Positions 33,291 to 44,945 of a DNA stretch of 64,000 bases are shown one piece after another; the stretch's first letter is position 1; each line of letters opens with the position of its first letter. The position numbers and the translations under genes are program-made. Location of the stretch: positions 46,670,232 to 46,734,231 of the forward strand of contig NC_091154.1 of NCBI RefSeq assembly GCF_040958095.1. The letters run 5' to 3'. The notes below the pieces were generated by a model that had not been told where the DNA came from, did no database searches, and worked only from the letters and a program-made list of their open reading frames with translations. The DNA comes from Procambarus clarkii (taxonomy: Eukaryota; Arthropoda; Malacostraca; Decapoda; Cambaridae).

Positions 33291-33790
33291 GGAATTCCTT
33301 TTGTGCGCATTTTGTGTGCAATAACACCATGGTCACATTTGTTGAAGGCCTTTGCAAAATCTGTTTATATTATGTAAGTTTTTTGCTTGACTTCCATGGC
33401 ATCTGATGCCATGTCATAGTGGTCTAGCAATTGAGTCAGAGGCATCCTGTTCTGAACTCATGTTGTCCAGGGTTGTGCAAACGCAGTGATTCTGTGTGTT
33501 CTGCGATCTTACTTCATAGCACGCTTTCGAAGATTTTTATGATGTTTGGTGTTAGAGCCATTTTTCTATAATTTTTTTCACCAGATTACTACCTCCTTTG
33601 TGAAGTGGCACAATCTCCACTGTTTTAAGTATGTCAAGTATAACACCAGTATCTAGGCTCCATCTCCAAAAGATGTTTAGGGCCTGTGATTTTTTTTTTG
33701 CAATTCTTGTTGAATATAGAATTCTGGGAGTCTGGGCTTGGTGTAAAGTGCATGGGCATGCTGTCTATGGCTACTTCAAAGTCGAGTGGG
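33290..33790 (-). pseudogene. Degenerate non-LTR RT fragment
   Basis: Minus-strand translation, with frameshifts and stops, keeps the order of an RT: a PLHKGG-like block, PGQH/FR-like and DHYDM-like words, and the region corresponding to VKAFDKVDH. It is distinct from the CR1 and LINE-A/B copies and too decayed to assign to a clade. Confidence 0.5.
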
Positions 33791-33799
33791 GTTAGAGTA

Positions 33800-33905
33800 A
33801 CATCTGATGAACAAATCCACAAGGGCGGTGTTAAGGGTTCGAACTTACGTCCAGGATGATCCCAGATGTGCCTTAGTCGAATGCGCCATGACGTGGTTAA
33901 AAGCA
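33800..33905 (-). mobile_element. tRNA-derived SINE, diverged
   Basis: Reverse complement reads CATGGCGCATTCGACTAAGG ... GTAAGTTCGAACCCTTAAC ... CCCTTGTGGATTTGTT, the same family as 34,487-34,600. Confidence 0.7.
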
Positions 33906-34130
33906 TTGTAACCGGGAGTGCAACTGCCCCCCACATGGATTCCACAGCCTCTCCGAGACACTAACTGGGGTTTTACACAATTACCCCATACACCCAGGCT
34001 CTGTCAACAAGCTGTTCTACCTCTTTGCCCTCACTTCAATACACACAAGAAATAAGTAATTATCAAAAGAAGTCACCAAACTGGGAAGGCATCATCAAAT
34101 GTGCAGAATAATTAGAGGACACTAAATATC
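33906..34130. other. Spacer, no feature recognised
   Basis: Unique-looking sequence between a SINE and the I-group LINE relic. Confidence 0.4.
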
Positions 34131-34176
34131 ACCAAGGATGCCAATACGAGAACAGAAACGCATAGGGCGAACAATA

Positions 34177-34365
34177 TCAAAAGTATTCGATTACCAAGAA
34201 TTCTATCGAGGGACAAGCGACTGCGAGGGACAAGCGACTGCGAGGGACGGTCGGAAAGCAAGACACATGCTTGTCCTGGAAGTCAGGATATTCAACAAGG
34301 ATATGCACGACCGTAAGAGGGACAATGCAATTTGGACAATAAGGAGCAGGGCAGCGCTCCATTAA
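34177..34365 (-). pseudogene. I-group LINE ORF2 C-terminal zinc motif
   Basis: ERCPAPYCPNCIVPLTVVHI then LVEYPDFQDKHV: the conserved CX2C ... H segment at the end of I/Jockey-type ORF2 proteins, with Tyr where Cys is usual in the EC-P motif. One 18-bp tandem duplication (GGGACAAGCGACTGCGA) lies just beyond at ~34,212-34,246. Confidence 0.65.
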
Positions 34366-34486
34366 GTAACCGTGAGTTAATGGGGATGTATGGGGGAATT
34401 GTATAAAAACCTGGTTTGTGTCTCAGAGAGACTGCAGGATCCATGGTAGGTCAAGTTGATTTCCCGGTTACAATTCTTATTACCAT

Positions 34487-34600
34487 GTCATAGCTCAGTC
34501 GATTAAGGCGTGTCTGGGATCCTCACAGACGTAGGTTCGAACCCCTCATCACGGCCCTTGTGGATTTGTTCATTTGATGCATCACGCTATTTTGATTTCT
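34487..34600 (+). mobile_element. tRNA-derived SINE
   Basis: A box TCATAGCTCAGTCGATTAAG, B box GTAGGTTCGAACCCCTCATC, then CCCTTGTGGATTTGTTCATT and GATGCATCACG. The anticodon stem encloses a 9-nt loop, so it is not a functional tRNA gene. It sits inside the I-group LINE relic. Confidence 0.8.
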
Positions 34601-34903
34601 GTGTGTATATTGGAGAGACGCTGGAAACAGTAGGGGAACTAAGGGAATATTAGAACGAATCAAGAAAACAGTAAGTAGCGTTATGGGCTCCAGCAAAAGC
34701 TGGGATTGGAGAGAGAAAGGAATAGCCACGTAAGCAACCAAGACGAGCACCAAGCATCGGCTCCTGGAGACAGACACAAAGGGGGAAAACTGTGAAATCA
34801 GAAGTTGGAGTTCATGGAAACTGCCATAATATCCACGAATATTCCATTGAAGAATAGATAAAAAGAGAAAGGACTGCAACAGAAAACAATGAAGAAACAA
34901 AGA

Positions 34904-36880
34904 TTAAAAGGAACCAAGCATGTTAAAGAACCTCGGGATCAGGATCGTGTCAGCGAAGTCAGGGTTAGGAGGCATGGGTATACTGAGTAAGGATGGAGGG
35001 AAGGGAGCAGGACAGACCAGAGGCTGAGGAGCAGACAACCGAAGGTCAAGGACAGCAGGAGGAGGAGGGGCAGAAACCGGGGAGCGCACCTCAGCAAGGG
35101 CAGCAACCGAGAGGGAAGCGGGGCCCAAAGAAATCTCCACATCAGGAACAGGTGGATCGACCACCAAAACGGGATGGGATGGAGCGATAGTCAGAGGTGG
35201 GGGGGGGGGGAGGAAAAAAAACGAAGCCTTCTTACCCGCCGGGGAGGAGGAAGGAGATGGCCTGGCTTTCGCTTCTGACTCAAAGATACAGGTGTTCCAG
35301 CAACAATGTACTGGGGCAACAGACTCAAGTGTCTCAACAGGAGAAGAAGAACGAGAGTGAACAACACGATGATCGCTAGGAGTGAGATGGACATCAGCCC
35401 CACACAGACAGGCGGCGTGGAGAGCTAAGAGACAGAGAAGGATGGGAAGGAGGATCAGAGGGAGATGAGAAAGAAGATTCAGGAGACATGACAGACTAGG
35501 TAGAAAGAAGGGGAATCCCAGACAGAGAACCAGGAGGGGGACCTTGCAGGACAGAACGTAAAGGAACTGGGGACGAGGCGGCAGGCGTGTCTGATGTCTA
35601 AGGCCTGGAAACAGTTGTGAGACTGAGGAAGGTGGGAAGGACGAGGAGAGGAAGAGTGCAACACGCAAGCATAAAAGACGCTAGCAAAAGGGGGGGAGAT
35701 GGCGAACTTGGTGCCTCGCCTCAGGAAAAGACAAACGTTCCTGGTGCTTCAAGTTGACGATGACTGCCTCAAGCTTGTAATGTATACACACGCGGGAGAA
35801 GGTAGGGTTGGCCTTACCGCACTTGAGGCAGCGAGCTAGGGAGAGAAGTGCACTCTGACTTAGAGTGACCTTCGTCCCCACACAAGGAATAGAGGGAGAC
35901 AGTACTGGAGCATCGGAGGGTACCATGCCCAAATCACCAGCACTTATTACAGAGCCGAGGAGAGGGAATGTGAGGAGAGGGAATGTACTCCTGAACGGAG
36001 CACCTGGCACCAGCAAGAATGACAGGAGGCGGAAGGGTCTGACCATCAAAGGTAATTTTCACAACCCGAAGGGGTTGACGGTGACGACCACAAGAGGGAC
36101 GAGTAAACGTGTCCACCTGGAGGACAGAATGGCCCTGGGCTACAAGGATATTCTTGATATCTTCGTGGGAGTTCTTTAGATTCCTAACACCGGTTGCAAC
36201 ATGGTGCGGGAGGAGAATAGTGCCAAAACTGGCGTTTAACCGAGCATTCTTGGAGACTCGAATAGGGGTCTCGCCAATGCAAGATAAGGCGACCAAGCGG
36301 GTAGCTGCATTCTAAGAAGGTGCAGCAACGATACGTGAACTGAGATGGGTGGGGTTGAAAGTAACAGAGTCATCCACGGAATCAATAAGGTGCCTATGAA
36401 GGGGAAAAATCGTCAGGAGTAGTAGAATCTAAATGATGGAGGTCAAAGTACTTAGTCCGCGTAGTAGGAACAAATAAGGCATGGTACGAAGAAGTATAAG
36501 AAAGGATTGTGTGAGTGTGGCCGCAGTGGGGACAGCGTTGAGAACCCCCAGAGAGGAGTTAAAAGGCACAGTAGTTACAATGAGAGATGGAGCTGGGCCA
36601 TGGGACGAGGTGGTCACTGCTGGGGGCTTATAGCTCAACCCAACCACAGAGGAGGGAGGGGAGACGATGGGGAGTAGTCAGGAGTGTCAGAGGAGAAGCT
36701 AGGTCTGGGCCCAATGTAGCAGGGGCTACAGAGACCGGTCTTCCAACACAGTCTGACTTGGGGGCCTGGTCACCCACCCCATGAGCCCGAAAAATCATAA
36801 GAGGAATAGGATTTATCGACATGAAAATGAGAGGAAGACTTTCATTTACGAATGTGCCCCCACACCTACCACGGAGCCAC
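34904..36880 (-). pseudogene. I-group LINE ORF1 (Gag-like), frameshifted
   Basis: Pieces in order: VALSCIGETPIRVSKNARLN, GVRNLKNSHEDIKNILVAQG, PLRVVKITFDGQTLPPPVIL and LCNKCW (first knuckle); then after a frameshift RCLKCGKANPTFSRVCIHYK (second knuckle) and LSFPEARHQV. A long Pro/Ser-rich C-terminal part follows (35,668-34,904). This is the knuckle and FPEAR-type layout I associate with I/Nimb-group ORF1. Frameshifts at ~35,930 and ~35,690 and upstream stops mark it as dead. Confidence 0.65.
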
Positions 36881-37430
36881 AATTAGAGGAGAGGACACCC
36901 AACAAGAGACATGTTGCCGGTTTTGCCGTGGCCCCCTAGGGTGCATTGTGAGTATATTCCCCACAAACGCCACCTTAAGAACCATCAGTCCATCGAGATC
37001 GGGTCCAGTGCCGAAAGAAGGATTGACAATAAAAGCGCCCCCCTCGCTCGAGACGTTGGTTACGACAGTTCTACGGGTGAGAGAGAATGCCTTCTTAAAC
37101 ACCCGGGCATCAAAATAGAATAAGTCCAAAAGAATAATCAAGACTGGCAAAAGGTCAGCGGGAAATGACAATTAGAAAGGAGAAGAGGGGGGGGGGGAGA
37201 AAAATGAAACACAAGGAAAAGGAAAAAGAGAACCAGCACAATTGGAGAAGAAAGCAGTAGGAGCATAAGAGCCTCAAAAGGATAGAGAACTGACCCAAGG
37301 AGCATCACACCCCGGCAGCCACCCATCAAGCCCCCTCACGACAACCCCCGTGTTCGACAACAGGCCGGACAGGGAGGGGGGTCTCAAAACTTAAAAAAAA
37401 ATCCACAAAAGAGAAAAGCAAAATTTTGTC
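36881..37430. other. Sequence between LINE relic and old DIRS copy
   Basis: Probably the decayed 5' part of the I-group LINE up to ~37,330, judged by similar composition and minus-strand frames; no motif seen. Confidence 0.35.
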
Positions 37431-37847
37431 CAACTAATCTTTGCTTGTTAGCTCTAAATTTCAAGGAGGGAAGAGCCAGCCCGGGTGACCAAAGCTGCCA
37501 CAAGCCAGTTCTTGAATTAGAAAAGTCGTCAAGCAGAGGGAGTGTGACAGGAAGTCTCCAGGTCTCCCCCAGAAACTGGCATTTCATTATATTCAACGCT
37601 AGTTTTCTGTGGGGAGCCCCGTCGGCTACCTAAAGCTATCTATCCACATAGAAGGAAAAACTGGGACTTACCAGGGAGGCAGTAGCCCCAAGCCAGGAGT
37701 GTGAACCAGAAATCTGGCAGCCAAAACCCTGGTAAACCTCCAAAACCCCCGTGCTCGAACATCGTCCCAAGACGCACTCCCAAACACAGTCATGGAAACG
37801 GCATACTTCTCCATCTCACGGGCAAGAGGCTAGACCGCAGGCTGGCT

Positions 37848-38216
37848 TTAATGAATGACACAGCAGACAACCTGAGACACACGAACCCTGGAACAGTGAA
37901 CCAGGGAAACCGGATCAACCCACAGTGCGCTCACCAACCCAGAATCGGTAGCTAATAGGTAGAGATGTAAAGCTGCTACCGGACATAACACATGATGCAC
38001 CCCGGTCAAACCAGCCAAGCATCTACAACCACAGGACCCAGGACCCCCTCCAGAGCCCGTCATCTCAATCTTCGCCACAAAAGAAGGAGCCGGCTGTAAC
38101 CTAACAAAATGACTACCAGGACCAAAGCCACCAAAAACAAGGCTTTCCAAAAACAGTCCTGAACTGAAGGGTCCACCACAAACCGAGGTCAAGAAAGAAA
38201 AGAAAACCCAGTCCAA
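37848..38216 (-). pseudogene. DIRS tyrosine recombinase fragment (old copy)
   Basis: FVRLQPAPSFVAKIE, GVHHVLCPVAALHLYL, ALWVDPVSLVHCSRVRVSQV: aligns with the middle of the recombinase at 55,496-56,570. The catalytic tail is missing or out of frame. Confidence 0.75.
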
Positions 38217-38364
38217 AGACCAAGCAGGCTCATGAAGGACTCAGCGGCGATCATCCACTCTGTGGAAAGGGTAAGAAAACGAAACAGACTGCCTGCCAGG
38301 ATGCTATACACCTCCTGAACGTCCACAGTGCAGAGAGCTAAATCTCGAGATCTCAGCAGAGGAG

Positions 38365-39420
38365 TTACCCGAAACGACCAGCTCCGAAGAGACATGGACC
38401 GAAGGTAGCCCTATTTGCCCCCCTCCCCTCCCTGGTGTAGACAATGAACCACTGGGAACAGAACAAATGGAACCGGATCACATAGCCCCGAGGAATCCAA
38501 AACCGCCGCAGCGCCTGCCACACAGCTGAAAAACTGCATGGCACTGTAGGCCCGACTAAGGATGAGCCCTGATGCCTATGGTTGGACTGGTGAGCACATT
38601 TCACAAAGCTCCACTCAAGCACCAAAGCATCTGTAAAAACACCAACCAAGGGAAGGGGAAGGTGCCATGGCACCAAACCCAAAAAAAACGAAGAGGAAGC
38701 TGGGGACACAGCAACCACCAGGGGAGAACATAGCTATCGCAAGAGCAGTGATAGGTTGCCTCAAAGATACCAGAACAGCCTCCAGAGCCAAACCCAACCC
38801 AATGAATCAACCAGGACAAAGACAGGCTTCCGCACAGCTGCTTGAGCAACTGCTGAGTCACCCGGTACCCCCACAGCAGCAGCTGACAGCAGAATTGCAG
38901 TCGAAGCAAGGCCGCAGAGTGGCGAGAGAGAGCGACACCGTTCAGGAAAACCAAACAAGGCCCAACTGGGCCTTTCCCCAGCTCACAAGGAACCCAAAAC
39001 AGCTAGAAAGGACCCTGGCTAGCAGACAGACTGGCTGGAAGCCCAAATGAACCAGTCAATGAAGTATGCCAAGACCTTTGAAAACGGGCTACCATGATCC
39101 AAGATAAGCGAGACAAGTGCGTAAAAAACGTGAGGTACCAAATTCAGGCCAAAAGGAAGACAACCAAAGTAGTAAGCATGTTGTCTCACCACAAAACCTC
39201 ATCAATCTCTGAACCCCAGAATATGGACAAGCCAACAAGCATCCTAGAGGTCCTGGGAAACCATCAAACGCCTGGCCCAAGAATGAGCCAGACCTGGGAC
39301 AACATGGCCAGCTGAAAGGAGGCACTCGAAAGTAACTGGTCCAAAAGAGAAAAGAACAGGAAAGACTGGAGATTCGCACTGTCCCGTTTCGGAACCGGAA
39401 AAGTGGGAAACCCACCAAAG
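38365..39420 (-). pseudogene. DIRS RT/RNase H fragments (old copy)
   Basis: VSHFSGSETGQCESPVF, SLSWLIHWVGFGSGG and LVPWHLPLPLVGVFTDALVL correspond to positions around FPVPKRD, the RT thumb-like segment and VYTDASSLGW of the young copy, spread over at least three frames. Confidence 0.65.
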
Positions 39421-39799
39421 AAAGAGGTCGTGTTCACTACGCCTATGCGAACCCACTCTAAAATGACCAGACGGATGGAAAGGAATGATGCTCATTCCAT
39501 CCGACCCAACCCTACTAAAGGAGGAAGGGCAGCCTACCACCACCGAAGGATGCAAGGCACTCCCTAAAAAGCCCATGAAATGTGGGACCAGAAATGGGCA
39601 AATAGAGCCAGCCTCTCCCCATCACCCTGTCACAAGGGCAACCTGTAAAAGCTGACACCACAGGCCTACCCTGACACAAGACAGCCCGAGCTCTGGCCTG
39701 ACCCTTCAGAGAAGGCCGAGACTGACCCCATGGACATTCAACAAAACAGAAATAGAACAGCCACCTATCGGAGCACCCAACACCGACCTCCGGGAAAAA

Positions 39800-41100
39800 C
39801 TATGAACAGAATGGTGAAGCAGAAAGGAGAACCAGGACCCCCCAAGCTGAAACCAAACAGTGACAGCACAGCTTGCCGACACATGAGATGAGCAATGAAA
39901 AACATGAAACCGTTTTCCTAAGGATCTGTGCACACAGCTCTAGAGGAAGGCAAAAGACACCAAAGCAGCCAAGACCAGGACACCAGCAGCAGGCACCCAG
40001 CGAAGGGGTGTTGGCATCCCTGAAAGCCAATCCAAAGGAAGCTCCAGAAGGGGCAGGAACCGTATGTCAGAGGCCAAGTGCACCCAAGTCAGAAGGTCGC
40101 TGGCCACCAAAGCAGCCGAAAGAATGTAACCTGAGTGTGTAACTGCACCGGACCCACATCATGGGTAATGCAGTTCCTAGTGAAGAGGTATGCAAGGAGG
40201 AACTCAAAGGAACCTCCCCAAAAATTCCCCATAACACGAAAAGCCACCGCTTGCCACTCAAGTGTGTTGGTCCGACAAAAACCACCCCTAACCCCAAGCA
40301 AAGACAATGGACAGTCCGATAACCAGGACAACTCCAGAATCCTCAGAATGCATCAAGAGGAGGAAGAATACCTGCCCTCAAAAGAGGCCAGATACATCGC
40401 CGAGGTCATAACCGGGTCACGCAGGAGGTAAGCACCAAGGGCCTCCTGAACCTCCGCAGGGGAAAGATGAAAGAAAACCTCCAGGAAGACGAATCCTGGG
40501 AATCCTGGGAACCCTATGACAAGGGTCCCAGGGCTGAGCCCTCATCCACGTCACCACTAGAAAGAAAAGACGGAGTCTAGGGGAAAAGGCCTCCAACGAG
40601 GGGGCTGGCTGGTATGACTCAGAAGCCTCGGCAGGAAGGAGAGACTCAACTACCTTTGCACTCGCATCAGAAGGGGCAACCCCCAGAGCCACCTGAGCTA
40701 AGCCCTGCCCCAGCTCCAAAACCCCTCTGACACATCAGAGCTGGAAACCAGGGGAGAGGATTAGGGCAAACCACCCACCTGGGAAGGAAGAGGGGGTGTG
40801 GATGGAACTACGATTGATGCGACCAACACCCCCAAAATTGAGTCCCGAAAACCAAGCGGGACCGTTCCAGGACTTCCAAATGGGCAGACAACCTAAAACG
40901 TTGCACCACAAACACGCCTATGCAACACAACACCTGCTCGATCCCTTGAAATATCCGATGAGGAAAGGATAATCTGGAGTAAATGAGGAGAACAAGTCCC
41001 ACAAGACTCCGGGTCGTAGGTGTCACCGACCCCACAAGCATCATGGTAGAGGCAGAATGGATGATCATAAGGCAGGGGTGAAAAGCACCCTGCTTCACCT
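39800..41100 (-). pseudogene. DIRS Gag fragments (old copy)
   Basis: GFCRTNTLEWQAVAFRVMG, LHTQVTFFRLLWWPATF and LCAQILRKTVSCFSLLISC match CRSHTLEWREASTVLHV, LHVQVPSLSAVLVVEDL and LFTPILRDTVSLFYASRLA of the young copy's Gag. CDFEGL near 41,100 matches CEFEGC. Confidence 0.7.
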
Positions 41101-41879
41101 TAAACCCTCAAAGTCGCACAAGACGAGAGCGGGCTCTGAAGAGGTACCGTTGAACAACCGATCAGCAGGGGATTTCCAGGGCCTGTATATAGGGTGAATG
41201 AGTCCTACAGGAAGCCCAGACACTGGGGCCCAGCTACACTGGTAAACCCTGTTGGTGTTCAGGCAATCTGACTGTATGAAAATGCAGGAAAGCCCAATGA
41301 GCAACAGAGGATGACCACCACACGCACAGCCTAATATGGTGAGAGGCAGAACTCCACTGCTGAAAAAGCAACAATAATGTCAGCAGAAGTTAAAAACCAA
41401 CATGAATATCCCCAAAACAACTCAACAGAAACCAAGCAGAGAAAGATCGATGTGCCATCACTAGCTGAATGCTGACCGCAGAGCGCCCCACCAGCCTACA
41501 AACACTCCCCTACCCAGGGCAAGGCGGCAAGCATAAAGCCCCGACAAACCCCATGGGCAAAAACCACCCCAAGCGAGGAAGTCCTCTAGCGGGAAGTGAT
41601 TCCTGAATGCCCCAGGGAAGAAAACCCTGATCACAAAAGAACAGTACTTACTGAGCACCAGGGAAGGTACGTGAACCTAGGCACATGCTGCTCCAGTACT
41701 CTACACTCCTGGCCAATGCACACAATTGTGTAAGAACAGCATGAATAAGGCAAAAATGCCCAAAACAGGAAACTGTGGTCAGAGCGACGCAATGTCCTCC
41801 AGGCACGCATCAATCGGGCTGGTGGCAGCCCGACTCACCCAGGCTGGATCTCCCCCCCCCTCCCTCAACTGGGGGAGCT

Positions 41880-42135
41880 AACAAGTATGAGGTTAATTGA
41901 ATGAAATTTTGTTTGTTTTCTTTTTGGGGGAGTTCTTTTGATGTTTTGAGGGTGTAGGTCACATTTTTCAATCAGGCAGTGGTCTGTTTTGACTCACCTA
42001 CCTTTATAGGTTCCTTCCCTGGTCCATGGCAAGATGATAAACTTTAAATGTAAAGTGTTCATGAGCCACTGCTCCCTGCGCTTCTGTGAGGGGGGACCAG
42101 GTTCTGGCTCGCGGTCACCGGTAAGCATACAAGAG
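41880..42135 (+). repeat. DIRS left inverted terminal repeat (old copy)
   Basis: GGGGGAGTTCTT, CACCTACCTTTATAGGTTCC, GGTCCATGGCA and GAGCCACTGCTCCCTGCGC match, in plus sense, the right terminal repeat of the young copy read in minus sense (55,160-54,960). Opposite orientation at the two ends fits DIRS ITRs. Confidence 0.65.
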
Positions 42136-42162
42136 CTCTGCGGCTGATGACCCATAGTAGTG

Positions 42163-42436
42163 CCACACTACTTTGCCAAGTAGTGTGGCATTTAATCAGT
42201 AAGCTAGCTTCAGGGAGTAGACAGTGCTTTCCACACTACTTTGCCAAGTAGTGTGGCATTTAATCAGTAAGCTAGCTTCAGGGAGTAGACAGTGCTTTCC
42301 ACACTACTTTGCCAAGTAGTGTGGCATTTAATCAGTAAGCTAGCTTCAGGGGAGTAGACAGTGCTTTCCACACTACTTTGCCAAGTAGTGTGGCATTTAA
42401 TCAGTAAGCTAGTTTCAGGGAGTAGACAGTGCTTCC
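42163..42436. repeat. Four 68-bp tandem units, each with a perfect hairpin
   Basis: Units begin at 42,163, 42,231, 42,299 and 42,368 and are almost identical. Each starts with CCACACTACTT-TGCC-AAGTAGTGTGG, an 11-bp perfect stem with a 4-nt loop, followed by a ~42-bp spacer containing TTAATCAGTAAGCTAG. Confidence 0.95.
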
Positions 42437-43238
42437 CACAGAAAACAAATTTAACCACTTTACTTATTTTATTATAAATCATATTCTACCTTATACCACC
42501 ACTGTGCTTTATAATATCATATTTGTTTAGGATATCATATTCATCTAAGGTGTTATATTACAAAAGTGTACTGAATTTTATTGTTTAATACTTTATAAAG
42601 TATTCTGCACTACCTACTTATATTAATTTTACATATTTCATTAAAGTTCTGTTTTGTGCATGAGTGTGTAATATAAGTGTAATATAATGTGTAATATAAT
42701 GTAAGTGTAATATAATGTAAGTCAACCTTATGTGGCTTATTTATTAAATGAATAAATACACTGCACAAATTACAATACTGTACTCAAGTCACAAATAGAT
42801 ATGCCCAAAAGTAAAAGATTATCTTGGGCTTGAATGTCCATAAGAAAAATTTAGACCATTGAATGTAGTGAAACACTCTTCTCTTGGCATTGCCCAAGTA
42901 CCTTGAAAATGTTTTTGTACTGGCCATTAACAGACAGAATAACTAAAGCCAAGAGTCTGTAATATTCCCTGCCTACTGGAAACATTTGCTATCTCCTTAG
43001 TAATTTTCCATTACCCTCCTTACGAGGTATGGGAACACCTGGAAATCAGGTTCAATCTAGTTCTCAAACTAGATTGATCTTGATATTCTATAACTATAAC
43101 TAGCTCCAGGTCTAGAAGCAATGAAAGGGAGGGGCACACATGACTCCAAAACTTTCATTCAAGAAATATTTAGGAAAAGTGTAAAACTGACAAACAAGAA
43201 TATGAAAACTACCATACAAGCAGTCCCAATGGCTTAAT
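42437..43238. other. AT-rich sequence, short GTGTAATATAAT repeats at 42,666-42,722
   Basis: No coding frame or element recognised. The GTGTAATATAAT-type repeat is local. Confidence 0.5.
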
Positions 43239-43247
43239 GCCCCTTCA

Positions 43248-43500
43248 CTAGCAGGTGGTTATCTTGGTTATCTTGAGATGATTTCGGGGCTTTAGTGTCC
43301 CTGCGGCCCGGTCCTCGACCAGGCCTCCACCCCCAGGAAGCAGCCCGTGACAGCTGACTAACTCCCAGGTACCTATTTACTGCTAGGTAACAGGGGCATT
43401 CAGGGTGAAAGAAACTTTGCCCATTTGTTTCTGCCTCGTGCGGGAATCGAACCCGCGCCACAGAATTACGAGTCCTGCGCGCTGTCCACCAGGCTACGAG
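43248..43500 (-). mobile_element. tRNA-Thr-type SINE, full length
   Basis: On the minus strand: CTCGTAGCCTGGTGGACAGC (A box), AGGACTCGTAATTCT (anticodon arm, CGT in the anticodon position), GCGGGTTCGATTCCCGCACG (B box), a body with ACCTAGCAGTAAATAGGTAC and GGAGTTAGTCAGCTG, GGCCTGGTCGAGGACCGG, CCCCGAAATCATCTCAAGAT and an AAGATAACC tail. GCCCCTTCA at 43,239-43,247 and 43,501-43,509 is a 9-bp duplication. Confidence 0.9.
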
Positions 43501-43509
43501 GCCCCTTCA

Positions 43510-44280
43510 GTCAAAAGGGGTAGTCAAAATCACCCCGAATCAAGGAGATGAAGCAATGTTACTCTTCAGGAAAGATACAACCTTATGTCACTGGAAGAGA
43601 CAGGGGCAGGGAAAAGGAATTACTGAGGCAGTGTCCAAAATGGGGCATTTCATTACACATCGCTTATTTATGAGCATCCTCCTCAAATGCTTCCTCTGCA
43701 TGGTGCCTCATGCAAACTTCCTTGAACATAACACGAGCCATATCATAAGAAACATGAAATAAAAAATAACAATAACACTATAACAAATTTTTTTTAAGGT
43801 TACGTGAAAGCTGAAGACACCTTATCTACAGCTATGACACATTGTCACAGCTCTAGATAAGTAGTCAGCAGCCTTCAAGTAACCTACAAGACATCTTCCC
43901 TAAAAGCATCTAAACAACAATTTTAGAAACTCTACACCCCAAGATTGGGAGAGAGAGCCATGAAGTAGTCTGAGTGGTCTGGAAGACTTAAGTCTTAGGA
44001 ATGACACTGATGAGTGCAGCACAAGAACAGAATACAAAACCAGGGCTAAAATCTCCAAACGGTAACCCTCAATTAAGTCTCCTAGAGCCCAGGTGAATGG
44101 GAAGGTAAGCCCCAAATCTCTCTAACATTGCTAACATACAGAGAAGAGCCTGAACGGTAGGATTGTGCCTATGGCACCTCTACTCTTCACTGGCTCTATT
44201 CTGCATTTCCTTCCATATATGTCACTCCAGTATGTAGTTATTTTACTGTGCAAATTTGGGACCTCCCTTCCCTAGGGTGG
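43510..44280. other. Intergenic, no feature recognised
   Basis: Unique-looking sequence with only short unconvincing frames. Confidence 0.5.
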
Positions 44281-44289
44281 GGAGGAACT

Positions 44290-44560
44290 AACAGCATGTC
44301 AATTGGTGATGTTTTGCTTGTTGCATTTTTTTGGGGGGGGGGGGGGGGGGGGGTGGGGGGCGGGGGGAGTTCTTGGGCTCTGTTTGGTCTTGGGTTTCAA
44401 TTTTCTACCAGTTGGGGTTTGTTTTGGGATGCCTACCTTTCTGGGTGCCTTACCCCAGTCGATGGCAGACATAAATATACTCTCAAAGAGTGGAGTTTTC
44501 GTAGGCCATTGCTCCCTGTGCTCTCTCTGAATATCTCTTACTGAAAGAAAGTGGCCTCCC
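44290..44560 (+). mobile_element. DIRS terminal-repeat fragment with a poly-G run
   Basis: TTGGGGTTTGTTTTGGGATG, CCTACCTTTCTGGGTGCC, CGATGGCAGACATA and AGGCCATTGCTCCC match the DIRS terminal repeat. Nothing coding accompanies it. 44,332-44,368 is nearly pure G. Confidence 0.75.
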
Positions 44561-44945
44561 TTCACTATGAACAAGACTCTAGGCTGGGTTTAATGGCAAG
44601 CAAGGCAACCCTTTGCAAGTCTCAAAAGTCTTAAAGCTCTCAAAAACAGAAGTGAAGAAGGGCCAGGATCATAACTTCATATCAACTGAAAACCCATAAC
44701 ACTGGGAGGCAGGTTGAGAACTCCAGCCTTCAGATGCCACATCAGGACCCAAAAGTTCATTTCCAGTACATCATGCACTTGTACTTGCCGAATATGGCCC
44801 TAGTTAACCATTATATAAATCCAAAGTATTATCTCTAGCATGTCTCAGTAACTTTATCGTTGTATCTAAAACAAAACTTCAAGTTAACAGGGACAGCTGC
44901 TCATCATCATGCCCCTCCATGTATTTACCCTATGTTGCAATGTAA

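Larger units (their letters stand above)
34130..36880 (-). mobile_element. I-group LINE relic with ORF1 and a heavily deleted ORF2
   Basis: In minus order: an ORF1 Gag (36,880-34,904), the start of an ORF2 endonuclease (ILQWNIRGYYGSFHELQLLI near 34,840), a SINE, then the ORF2 C-terminal region (RCPAPYCPNCIVPLTVVHIL, 34,362-34,177). Nearly all of the endonuclease and RT are deleted. Confidence 0.7.
37560..42135 (-). mobile_element. DIRS1-like retrotransposon, old copy
   Basis: Parallels the younger copy at 54.8-60.4 kb along its length: an ICR-like segment (~37,560-37,640: TTCATTATATTCAACGCTAG), recombinase remnant (37,848-38,216), RT/RNase H remnant (38,365-39,420), Gag remnant (39,800-41,100) and a left terminal repeat (~41,880-42,130). 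Stops and frameshifts are frequent. Confidence 0.75.

Noticed and set aside
42163..42436. CRISPR-like array
   Set aside because: The units are continuous 68-bp tandem copies without variable spacers, in a eukaryotic genome.
43430..43500. Functional tRNA-Thr gene
   Set aside because: It is the head of a SINE with a body, tail and target duplication, not an isolated tRNA gene. The same applies to the tRNA-like heads at 14,370, 31,850, 32,300, 33,850 and 34,490.
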